A model generated the notes under the pieces. The model was given only the letters and a program-made list of their open reading frames with translations, had not been told where the DNA came from and did no database searches. The position numbers were made by a program, and so were the translations under genes. From Platycarya strobilacea (Eukaryota; Streptophyta; Magnoliopsida; Fagales; Juglandaceae): 64,000 bases of DNA. Positions 45,801 to 59,100 of the stretch are shown here, piece by piece. The stretch spans positions 17,725,684 through 17,789,683 of the forward strand of contig CM072555.1 of assembly GCA_036898215.1 (NCBI GenBank). The letters are read 5' to 3'. Positions within the stretch are counted from its first letter, which is position 1, and each line of letters opens with the position of its first letter.

Positions 45801-48800
45801 GGACAACATGCTAACACACGACTTTTACAAGGGTGTGCGACAATCTCCCAAGAGTGGGGGTGGGGAGGAGAAGGCACATCAGCTTGAAATTCGTCAATCA
45901 ATCTGTGACAGGAGGTGGAAATTGTTTTATCAAGCAATACCTATGAATAAATGAACAACTAGTCTAGAAAATTTGGTATTAGCATCAACAAAAGTTGCAT
46001 ACGCTTGATCTTACTTGGTAGAATAGATTAAATGCATGGTTGGGATTACGGTGGGAAATATTGCTTTTAGCTCAAGGCTTATAACTTAAAGTTATAAATC
46101 CTACTACTAAAAAATCATTTACTGTTTGAGATCCATATATCTAAAATACTTTTAGAGTTAGTTACAGTAGTTTTTTAAAAATATATAGTTATCTGCAGGA
46201 GCTTTTTGATAAAAGCTTCAATTTGGTGCTTATTAAAAAAACTGATTTTTAGTTTTTTTAATCAACTAAAGCGCTTTGAATAAAGTTACCCAAACATGTC
46301 ATTTTTCTTTAAAAGTGCTTTTAACTGCTTAAAAGCGCTTTTAAAATCTTGAAACGCAATATCAAACATGCTCTAAGTAGTATTGACACTATAGCAGGCA
46401 AGCAAGACTTTTTTTTTTTTTGATAAGTAAGATTTTATTATAAAGAAAAGGCGAAACACCATATACAAAAGTCTGAATACAAGGCTTGTCAATTAGGCAA
46501 AGCCGAAACAAGAAAATCATGGAAACCCATGCCATTAAAATCCACGGCAGTGGTCCAGTTACAAAGAGTGCTAAAAAATAAAAAATTTAGCTCCTCTAAG
46601 GATCTCTCATTGTCTTCAAAAGTCCGCTTGTTTCACTCCTACCATAAGCACCACATGATGCATATAGGCAAGCAAGACTTTTTCCTTTCTTTTAAAAGAA
46701 AAAAAAGTAGCAGGTAAACAAGATTTTCAGCATTCGTAACTTGAGAATGTTTCAATCGGACATTAATTGGAAAGTGGTTTTGGAGGTATCATCAGGAACC
46801 AAAGAGTCTGTGGCAAGTGGTGATTGATCACAAATATGGGGGAGCATGAGGGGGTGGGGTACCAACAAAGTTAGGGGGCAAGTGGGGTGGGGTTGTGGAA
46901 AAATATCAAAAGTGGTTGGAGTGATTTTCAGCGGCATACCAGGCTTCCATTGGGCAACGGTTCAAGAATCAAATTTTGGAACGATGTTTGGTGTGGAGAT
47001 AGGTCACTGGATGTTGTGTTTCCCACCCTCTTTCAGATTGCAAGTGCCAAAGACATCACTGTGGCTGAGGTCATGGGGTCAACTGAGGGGAGTGTGGTTT
47101 GGAACATCTTTTTCAATCCGGCGGTTCAAGATTGGGAACAGAGCACTCTCGTGGATTTCTTTCGCCTTATTTACTCTCAACGACCAAACACGCAGACTGA
47201 AGATGGCTTGAGATGGATCCACACAGGAAGAGGTAATCTCACTGTTCGTTCTTTCTACAAGGCACTCATGCAAGGACCCGAGATCCAATTTCCGTGGAGA
47301 AAAATATGGCGTCACAAAGCACCCCCAAAAGCAACTTTCTTTGTGCGGACAGTTTCGTTAGGAAAGATTCTCACAACAGACAACCTGAGGAAAAGAATGG
47401 TGATTATAGCAGATTGGTGTTGTATGTACCGTAAAAGATGCGAGTCGGTTAACCATCTTCTACTACATTACGAGATTGCCAGGGCACTCTGGTATGAGAT
47501 TTTCAAGAGACTGAACATAACTTAGGTCATGCCTGAGACGGTGGGGGCAGCGGTGGCTAGTTGGCCCTCCATACGAGGCAGATAGATGATTCCCATTTGT
47601 ATCTTATGGTGCCTCTGGCAGGAGCGCAACGAGCGGACGTTTAAAGACAATGAGAGATCTCGAGAGAAGCTGCTTGTTTTCTTTTTTAGAACTCTATGTA
47701 CATGGACCATTGCCTTGAATGGCATGGATCTTCATAATTTCCTTGTACCCAATGTGCTGCCTTGATGGGCCATTCTTTTGTAATCGGCTTTGCCTTCTTC
47801 TTTGATTAATAAAATTTTACTTATCAAAAAAAAAAATGCAACTTTCTTTGTATGGACCACTTCCTTGAGGAAGATTCTCGCATTAGACAGCTTCAATAAA
47901 TGCTGAATCATTATCAACGATTAGTGTTGTTTGTGCAAAAAGAGTGGGGAGTTCGTTCATCATCTATTAATCCATTGAGAGATTGGCTTGACCCGTGAAA
48001 TGAAGTATTTGCTAGGGTTGGTTTAGCTTGGGTGATTTCAGGAAGGGTGATCAATCTCCTAGCTTCTTGGAGATAGTTTCATACAATTCTCATATTACAC
48101 CAATCTAAGAGATGATTCTGATTTGCCTATGGTGTCTCTTGAAAATCACAAGAGGTCAACGAATGAGCTTAGAACTTTCATTTTTAACACTTTGTTCCCT
48201 TGGTCAATTGTAATTGATTTTAATGCATTAAACATTAAAACCCTTAATGCAACTTTTATTATCCTAATTCTCGAGTGGGTTGGAGCTTCAAATGTGAGGA
48301 TTATCACCTCATTAGCTTCAACATTCTATTTTCTTGGGCTTCAGTCATTGATTGTGATGGAGCTAATTTCCATAATTTGCTTGTATGGCTCCTAGTTGCT
48401 GCTAGGTGTAATTCGTGCACACTTCCCGTGTATTTGGACAATGCCTGTTTTCAATCAATACCACTTTATTCTTACTTAAAATGGCACAAACATCTATGAA
48501 CTCCTTGTAACACAACAACATCATGCATAACTCTTGAATATGTCCCATGTACTTGGGCTCTTTCCTATTTTTATGATCAGTAAAATCTTGTTTACTGATT
48601 AAAAAAAGAAAGCAACCATGTACTACTCAAAAGTTTCCACAATAACAGGAGCCACTTAATAAAAATCAACAGAAAAGCCAACCAAACAGGATGTGAAACC
48701 GCAGAGATATGAATTATGGCCCCTCAATAAACATAGAAGTGATAAATTTGTGAAAAATTAAAAGTTCAAGGAAATAAATTTGGAAAAAAAAAACCTTGGG

Positions 48801-51800
48801 GTTTTCAGGGATATCATAATTGATAACCATATCAACTGATGGAATGTCAAGTCCTCTACTTGCCACATCAGTGCAGACAAGAATATTGCATTCTCCTGCT
48901 TTGAAGTTTCTCAAGGCTCCAAGTCTCTTTGACTGTAAAAAAAGAGTCACTAAAAAATGTTATTTCAACATTGACTTTACATCGAAAAACAAAGGTAAAA
49001 TTCAAAAAATAAAGAAAATTTGAAGATGAAAAGGAAAATCCAACTCCCTTAAAGATTCTAAGCTCAAAATCTGTGCAGTTTTGCTAAACTAACACATAGT
49101 ACCTGGGTCATTTTGCCATTAATTGGAATGGCCCTCAATCCAAGATTTCGAAGAAACAGGGCAACAAAAGATGTTGACTCGCAGGTTCGCACAAAAACCA
49201 TTGATGAGAATCCACACTTCTCAATCAAAAAATATACAAGATAGCAATCCTGTAAAAACATTTATGATGAATACAATCAGCCAAAGCCAAAGACCAACAG
49301 CATACACCAACAATTAACAATTAACCTAAGAAACTAAAAGGCATGGCAAGATCACGCCTTCAAGAGGCATGAAATTATCACACTTTCGATTAACACTTCA
49401 CTCCAAAATGTATCACTTTCACCAAGGAAGCGTGCCCTTCTGATGGCACCTCATAAGTCATGCTTCATGCAACTTGATCAATGTGTGGGTATATACACAA
49501 AAATAAGATTAGGGTATATGCTAAGGTGAAACAAATGTTAATGACCCACATGCTCTAAAGTGTGTGGCTGTCTTCTACAGCAAACTCAAGGATATTTTCT
49601 CCACTCTATTCTAAAACATACCTGAGAATTTAATCAAAATGCTATTAAAAGAAAACCAAGATAATTTCCCTGATACCCATTAGCAGTCATAAATTCCAAT
49701 GTTCAGTTTATTTGTGCTAACACTTGGGACCCACCCATGGGTAGCCCAGGTGGTAAGGGCAAACTTGTGTGCATGAACCCCATGTCACAGGTTCAATTCC
49801 CCCTGGGATCAAACTGCGATTTAAGTGACAGGCCATGGTGGTGGGTGGTTGATCTAGTCTCCCCAAGGGTTTAGGTTACAGGGTGAGTCCTAAGGGCTCT
49901 GCCATGGGATGGTTACCCCTCATCAAAAACAAAAATGTGCTAACACCTGGGAATTATTTGCTAAAGATAAACCAAGATAATTTCCCTAATACCCATCACC
50001 AACCATTATATTTGGCATACATATCAATTATTTCATATGACACCTTGAGGAGTTAAACACTGGGTAAAGGAAAAACCTTGTACTTAGCTGGCAAAAAGCA
50101 ATAATGCTGCTTTAGTGTGTCAACAGTTGAATATTTTGATGCTACTTCAATCTGAAATAATCCAGAAACTGAAAATTGTTAAAAATTGGGACAATTTTAT
50201 CAAAAATTGAAATGAAGTACAAAATAATGATTCTTATTACCTTCACAGCATTACTTCTTAAACAAGCCCTTTGAAGCTTCTTAACCTAAAACATCAGCGA
50301 GTGAAAATAAAAATTATATGGAGCAACATATAAATATTATTCTTCATCTCAACACCCACTGTTCTTCTCATCCTCTCTTGTCCAAACGCACCAGGAAAAA
50401 ACTAGTAGTTATGCTGATATAATGCGGAAGACACACAAATCAACAAAACCCTTTTAAACACACCTTTTTCGTCATTGTAGCAGAAAATAAATATGTGCTC
50501 CGCTCACGAGGAACAACATTTAAAATTTCGTCGATCGATTTCTCGAATTCATCGTTCAATAATTTATCAGCCTCATCTAAAACCTGACACAGAAGGAGCT
50601 AATGTAACAATCCCCATTACATTGAGGAATAAGATAAGAGTACCAAGGATACCATAACCAAAAGACGAGAAAGATACGATAAATTAAATGAGTGAAGCAC
50701 CGATTGCTGACAAGATCAAAACATAAAAGAGTGGTGTAGTTTGTTGATTGCATAGTGGGTAGGAAGAATAGATACTTTACTTTGCTCCACAATGTTTATT
50801 TTTTATGTTGTTAATATCATATAAAACAACATAAATCTTAGGACACACACTACAAGGCTGGCAAATCGCAAATCATGCAAAGCATTAATTGCATTTTCCA
50901 ATAGCATGTCTTACCCACAATATACAATAAATTAACATTTACCATTAGATATAGCATAAATCATATGCACTAAAAAAATATCCAAACAAAATCATTAAAT
51001 GAGCAAAATATATTTCAATACTTTTTTTATGGGGACTGAGAACAACGTCCCCCGACTAATCTTGGGGTGCAAAGGCCCTCAATAAGGAATTTACCGCAAG
51101 TGCATACCACCAAAACCAAGGTCTTTACCACTTGAACCAACCCCTAGAGGTTTATATTTCAATACTTCAAATGTGCCTCTCCAAAAGATAAAAGTTGTTG
51201 ACAAAAAGTATATTTCACATTTGTTGTAACTAAGAAAAACAAAACAGCAAATCGAGAACTGAAGATTTTCAATATGTTGTTACATCACTTAACCAGAATT
51301 TTTTTTTTTTTTTTTGATAACATCACAACCAGAAAAAACGTATTGTGTTATTATCATATCTTTATGTTAGTGAACTTGAGTTCCATAACAGAGATGCTTT
51401 TGATTTCTTCTTCTAGGGGGAAAAAAGTACTTGCAAGGTATTTTTCTTTTTTTACTTTGCATTACATATAAAAATTTATTAAAAACAGAAAGGAAAGCTC
51501 ATACTTTGGAGAACATGTTAGATTCCCACAGAATTTAGATTTAATCAACAGACTCCACAAAATATGGGATGGAAACACTACAAAAACCAATAAAAGAACT
51601 CATTACAACGACCACAAAAATAAAATTTTACCGCAAAAGTGGACAGTTGAATGGTAATTTATTTTTCAAAGATTTTGTTCAAGCAACTCCTGGTTACAAT
51701 TGGGAATTATTTTATCAGGTACTTATTTCATTTTCGTGCACAAGCATTTGAAACACAAGCGCTAAAGTACTGGACTTAACATTCATGTAAAGACTAATTC

Positions 51801-54800
51801 ATCTTGTAATTTCAAATCCGTAAATAAATTCACCAATCCCCTATCAAATTGTTTCCAAACTCCTAAAAAGTAAATAGCCGACATGGAATAAGGAACCATA
51901 CCAAATACTTCAACGTGCGAAGGGAGAAACCTTTTGTATTGCAAAGATGATCCACAAGGCGACCAGGTGTTGCAACCTACAAAGGAATGAAATATAACAT
52001 TAAAAGTGGATTAAAAATCTAATAAAAATAGGCAGCAAAATTGGTTTTCCGGATTTAAACCAGAAAATTTCAAAGGAGCTCTTGGCAATTGAGAATTACA
52101 ACGCTTGAATATGAAGGAATTTGTGAGCATACACAAATTTAGTGACTAAGTTACAATGCAAAAGTAAATATCATGTTTCTTTAAATTAGCAACAATAAAA
52201 ATACCAAATATAATCTTTTCTATTAATTGTCATCATAATTAAGTTCAAAATGACAAGTACTATCAAATCTTTTGTCAGATTAAGAAATGCAAGCTTCGGT
52301 TTATATAGTAGAAGGGCTAAGCAAACAGATCTCAAAATCAGGAGTAAAAAGCAAAAGCTAAAAGACAAACAATATTATCTTTAGTATGTCTAATAGGTTG
52401 AGTGCCTGGAAGGAGTGCAACCAAATGTGCAGGCGCACTCAACCCAACCCCATACTAAGGGAAGCACAAAAGGCACAAACCTAACATGAGACAGGAGTCA
52501 ACAAAATAAATTATAGGAAATACTATCACATCCAGAACTACCAACAATTGGCAATATCCACCCTGCAACAACAATTAACAATTTTCAATGTGCACCCCAA
52601 CTGCTAATATATTTTACTGTGCACCTTTAACTAGGATTTGCTCATCAAGTTGAACAAAAAAGTAGGCCTCTGACAGTCCCAACAGTTGTATCTTAACTAC
52701 TAGTGCACATTGAAACCTATTGGTACTTTTGCGTGCGCATCAGTGTAGATAAAAGTGTGCTTAAGTGCCAAGGTTGAAACTTTTTGCTTACCAAAGCCGG
52801 AGCGAATTTAGAAAAGTGCACGTCCGGCACTTTTTGTGGAAGCTTATAGCAGAAAAGCATGCTCTGAAATTTTTTTTTTTAGGTAAGTAATAAACTTTAC
52901 TGACCCTCTCCCCCTCCCCCTTTTTAGTACAATAACAGCAAACCATTGCACTAAAGTGGTTACAAAAAAGTTCCATAATTCCCCCACATTTCTCTCCTTG
53001 CTGTTGAAACACCTCTCTTTGCGTTCCATCCATATAGACCACATAAACACAAAGGAACCATCCTCCGAGTCGCTGCCAGTTGGGAACTACCATGATATCT
53101 ATGCCAACATGCTAGAAGTTCCACCACACTCATCGGCATGACCCAAGAAAGCCCAGCTCTACTGAAAATACCTGCCCGTAACTCCCTAGCCACCTCACAA
53201 TGCAGAAAAAGATGTTCAATTGATTCACCATTGTTTTTACACAAGTAACACCACTCCAACACAATCATCCCACGTTTCTTTAAATTGTCCGCCATTAAAA
53301 TCTTTCCTAAAACTGTTGTCCAAGATTTAAAAAAAAAAAACTACTTTAGGAGGCATGGAAACTCTCCAAATGCCCTTCCAAGGGAACTGTATAGGCGGAT
53401 GAGCTACCAACACCTTATAAACAGATTTAACAGAAAATTTATTGTTCCCTGCGTGCTTCCACAACATTCTATCTTGCACATTTCCTCCTGTCGTCTTGGA
53501 AAAAGAAGCTGTAAAAACCTGCAATTTCATCAACTTCCCAATCTTGTGCATTTCGTGAGAGGGTTGCATTCCAATACATAGTACCATTGGCTCGGCACTT
53601 CTACCAGTACACACCTGGAAAAGCATAAATTAGAGTTGCCTCACCAAACCATGCATTGAACCAAAAGCTGATTATTGTGCCCTCTCCCACCACAAAATGA
53701 TTGCATTTTACATTCCAATCCTTTCTAATGAATTTCCAAAAGCCCACTCCATAAGTCCCCCTCCCCTCCTTGGAACACCAACCCCTCCCCCAACCACCCA
53801 AAAAAAAAAAAATCACAGCCATACTTCCTAACAACAACCATTCTCCACAGTGAATCCCCCTCCAATTGGAATCTCCACAACCACTTTCCTAAAATAGCTA
53901 TATTAAAAATGATCAAGTTATGCACCCCCAAGCCTCCCAACTCACTAGATGAAATTTATGTTCCTCTCCCATACCATCTCACAAAAAAGCCCTAAACAAT
54001 TTTTCAATCCGGTTGGCCACTCCCACTGTAGCTATGACTCTCCCAACAATTCCTTAGAGATGCTTCTCACCCCGCAACCTCTCTCTGCCCTCTGCCCCTC
54101 AACTGATAGTTACCCCTTCCTTGAGACAAGATCCCCGACAAAGATACCACCAAAGGTCTGCTAATCTCCCCATCAAGGTCGTCCTCTCCATCAAAAACTA
54201 CTAGAATCTCCCCTTCCTCCAATTGCTCTGCCTCCTCCTGACGAAGTAGATTTGTCGGCCCACCAAGGTGGCCAACAGAGACTGGCGACAATTTATGTGT
54301 CGAGACCAAGTCCAACCGAGCACCAATCGACGACATAGAAGTGGACAGAAACCCTAAGCCGAGATTTTGGGCCTAGCCCGAATTTTTTCCTTCCAAACCT
54401 GAACAAAGGGTTTTGGTCCCAAAATTTGGCCCAACCCACAACACCAGATTGCCCATCCTACATTGGCTCCGAAATCCTTGGGCCCAAGCCTAGGCCAGTA
54501 TGTGCAATTTCCTTCCCCTTAACCCACCGTTTCAGCCAAACTCTATTATCAACTAAACTCGAGACTTGCTTCTCCATTTCAACCAAGATACAAAGGAGGC
54601 TCTGCTCATTTAGCCCCACAGTAGCCTTGCCACCCCCCACGCAACTCTGTTCTTTCCCCAAAATGGAGTCCCCTGGCCTTGACAAAGCTGCCTTCCTTGA
54701 AGGTTGCATTGCTCAAGGCATCTCAAGGACCTCTCTGAAAGACCGTGAGAGGCTTCATCACCATCGGTGAAGATGGGGCAACCATGGCATGGAATAGTAG

Positions 54801-56065
54801 CTCCACCATACCCTCTATTTTGCACTCCCAAAACAGAGGAAGGGGCTATGAGCTCCTTCAAGGACTCTCCAAGATTCCTCCATCCTCCCCCCTGCCTCCC
54901 TATCGGAGCCACAATCAAGCCACATCTCTTCTCATGGCCATACTCCAAAACAAAGAGAAACCTACCATGAAAGTTGAGGTGCCTCTGCACCACAAGCACT
55001 TGATTCCACCTCCTGCGAGTTCTAATAAAACTCTACACGCTCCTTCACCTTTGCAGCCAGCCACACCAAACCTTCCTAATCAATGGAAATAAACTTCATG
55101 ACCCAACGGCGGCTGCTCATGATTCTCCGCCACCTCGCATTTTCCCTCTTAAAACTCGAAAGACTTAAAATCGATACTGAGTTCTACACGTCCCCATCGA
55201 AACCAACCACTATAATTTTTTTAAAAAACAAAATACTATAATATCAATTCAAGACCTAGAAACGGATGTGAACAAATATTCTCAAGTATTTAATCGAATT
55301 GACCATCATTAATGTATCACGACACCACAAGTTGTCATGTGTGATAAATATGATGTATAATATCATTAAACCTTTTTTTCTTTTTGTTATTATACATCAT
55401 TTTAAATGTGCGCTCTACTTCAATAAGTGCCACTTGCACAAACGCCATCTCTGCACCTAAGCTCTAGACGGCACTTGCGCTCAAGTGTGCCTAGTACTTT
55501 CACTAAGACTAGTGCACATTACCATGTATCCTTGTTTAGTGTGCATATAGAAAAAAGTTGATCGTTCAAAGGCGCAAAATGTAATTTACCTTTTATTAGA
55601 CCGTGTTAATAATTTGTATGTTAACATCTGCCATAAGGATGTTTGAATAAAGATAAAGCCGACCACATAACAACCCACAACAATCCAATCCAAGGTCACA
55701 AACTTGCCTACAAACCTCAGACCAAGTCAAGCAATGCATGACTGACAGAATTTTTGTGGAACAATGAGATATCATCTCCTGAACTCTAAATTTCTAGCTA
55801 TGTCAACTTATGTACGACTCCAATCATCACCTAGTAATCATATTATACATAATCTTCCATGGGGCTAAAACTTGAGATTCGTTACCTACCCAACTTAAGC
55901 AATTGGATTCAGCTATAGAGGGATATTGCAAAGAGAATACCCCTTCAATAGAGTAACTTCATTTAATGAAATAACTATAGCACCCCCTCAATAGGACTTT
56001 GTTTATTGAATAATGCTAGTTAGCCCCATCTTTTTGCCCCTCGAAGTTACCACTAGTGCATTTGT

Positions 56066-56103
<38 letters not shown>

Positions 56104-59100
56104 GAAAAAAAAAAGCACGAAAAAACATATTTCAACTAGTGGTAACTTTGAGGGGCCAAAACAATGGTGCTGAGTAGCAGCACTCATGTTTATTGGAATA
56201 ACATTTCAAGTTTTTGAGTTTCACCTAAAGGGAGTCATCACTTTAAGAGAGCAACAAATGAATGCTCCCATATCTTCATCCGAAAGATGAAAAAATTATA
56301 ATATAATATACGACATTTTGTAATTCGTACAAATAATTATAACAAATTCAAAATTATTTGTTTTGTCATTAAAAACTATTATAACCACAAAAAACTTCTA
56401 AAATACTTTCAACCTTCAAAATGGACTCCCATGCAGTTCTGCAATCCATGACAGACAATATAGAGAAAAGATATAAACAAATCCCCATATTATCAATGAT
56501 GCAAAAAGTTATCGAAATTGTCAACAGAAAAATATAAGCGCTTACAATAATGTGTGGCTGCACTTCAAGGTTCTTAATTTGTTCCTTCATGTTCACTCCC
56601 CCAACAAGCTACAGAGAATTCATGGAGATGCGTATTAAAAAGATTCGCTGACATTACTCACCCAAAAATGAAAAAAAGATTCATCAACATTAAAAAAATG
56701 CAAATATAAAAGATACTTCTATCCAACCCCAATATTGTACAAATCGAAGCTAACAATATTAGCATCAAAACCTTCAGCAACCAAAAGGGACCATTTTCTA
56801 GAGTTTTCTTGTCATTGCAATACTCTTATATATAATAAAACATACTTTCACCGCAACATCATTCATGGCTATATGCTTTGAAGTTAGACCTTACTAACAA
56901 AAAAAGTAAAGAATCCCAACTCCATTTATGATTCATAAAATGATATGGTATGGACTTCTCTCCAACATTACGACCATAAATAGACCCTATTAGAAAAATA
57001 AAGACTCCTTGATATAGGATTTCTAGAAAATTCCGCACTAGATCAAGTTTCCTTTTTTATATAAAAAGAATTTGTTAATCCACATAATTAGGCATGACCC
57101 AAGTGCATAGGAAGTATACAAGAGATGGACCTAATTACAAGCTAAGTGCGGCAAAAAGCAGCATAAAAGTCATTAAAACTGATCCCCTCAATACAAAATC
57201 TGAAGCCCAGAGTAACAATGCATGAAAGAAAAAGCCTCTAAACCCTTCCACTGAACATTATCAAAATAGCAACCATTCCTTTTGTTCCAAAGAGATGAAG
57301 TTTCTTGATGATTCCTTGGGTGCTTATTGCTTATAAAAAGAATAAATAAGCACATTTTTTGTTGGCACTAGGTATCAAATAAAATAAGCATTAACTTCAA
57401 AAACTATTTTTTCTTTTATTGGCACCAGGTATTTGGGAATAAAGTCTCATCTAATCTCGAGGGTGCAAAAGGCCTCGGCAAAAAACTTCCACAAGTGCAT
57501 GCTGGGTAATTCGAGGGTAAACTACCTTAGGTCTGATTTGTTTTCGGAGATGAGATTAAGATGAGATGAGTTGAGATTAAAGTTAAAAGTTAAATAAAAT
57601 ATTGATATAATATATTTTTTTAATATCATTATTGTTTTGGGATTTGAAAAATTGAAAATGTTAAATGTACTTAAGAAAAACTTACAAAAAACTTACCTCC
57701 CCACATGTTAATTATTGATTGGCTGAAAATCATGAAATTTAAAACTTAAAGTTTGAATTTCAAAGAAAACTAACTAAATGAATGTTGTAAGTAAAAGTGT
57801 AAGTAAAACTTGTAAGTATATGTAGCACTATTTTTTGAAAAATTTGAATTTTTTATATTATTTTATATTGGAATTTGAAAAAGTTGTAATAATTAGATGA
57901 GATAATCTCTAAAAACAAACAAGGTCTTAGTCTGACGGCCCCAAGAGTGTAAATACAGAGATTTAAAACCAAGACATCCAATTTATATAACTCACCCCAA
58001 GACCAACACGCCATCTCCTAGGGTTTAAGCACTAAATTAAGTTCCTTTCATTTTTTTTATGGTTAAACAAAACTTTATTGATCAAAGAACAGGCCTAGCC
58101 CGATAAAAATACAATTACAACGAAATGCCCTAACTAAGAGGGCGTGAAAGAGACAAGAAAAGCATGTAGGTTCATGCTATTGAAATCTACAACAATGGCC
58201 CAAGTACATAGAGTGCTATAAAACCAAGCTACTAGTTCCCTTAGTGATCTCTCCTCATCTTCAAACGTCCGTGCATTGCTCTCTTGCCATAAGCACCACA
58301 TGATACACAAAGGGATCATCTTCGGACCGCTTTAATCTTATGCAAGCCGCCTATATTTGGCCAACTGACCAGTGCTACCACCAGAGTCTTCCACAAAGCT
58401 CTTGCTATCTCGCAATGTAATAGAAGGTGATCTACCGACTCACACCTTCCCCTGCACATGCAACACTAGTCTACTATGATAACCCTCTACTTTCTCAAAT
58501 TGTTGGTTGTGAGGATCTTGCCCAAGGATATTGTCCATACAAAAAAGGCAGCTTTGGGGGGCGCCTTGTGCCTCCAAGTCCTTCTCCAAGGAAACTGAGT
58601 GTTAGGCTCCTGACTAAGAGCCTTTAAAATAAATGGACCGAAAATATACCCTTTTCCACAGGAAACCACCACAACCCATCTGCTTGTTGATTGCTTGATT
58701 TCACAGAGAACAAGAGGCTGTAGAAATCAATAAAACGCTCATATCCCAATCTTGTACTACCCCTACTAAAGCTAATATTTCAACGAATTCGCCCACCAAA
58801 TATCTCATAACATCCACCACTAAAGCTTCTTTAGCACCAGCAATTTGGAATAATGAGGGAAATAAATATTGTAGAGCACTCAACACACCAAATATCTTTC
58901 CAAAATTTTATCCTGAAGCCATCACCAATTGACATCAAGTGTGACAAAGTAACAAACCCCCAACCTCTAGTTATGTGTTTCCACAAACCCACTCCATAAA
59001 CTCCACCAACTTCTTTTGTACTCCATCCCCCCCCCCCAAAAAAAAAATAAGTCTCCATATTTAGACCCAATCACCCACTCACAAGGCTTCTAGTTCTTTA

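Noticed and set aside
49735..49805. Possible tRNA gene with A and B boxes
   Set aside because: No cloverleaf closes, an A-rich tail follows and a 17-bp target duplication flanks it, so it is a SINE.
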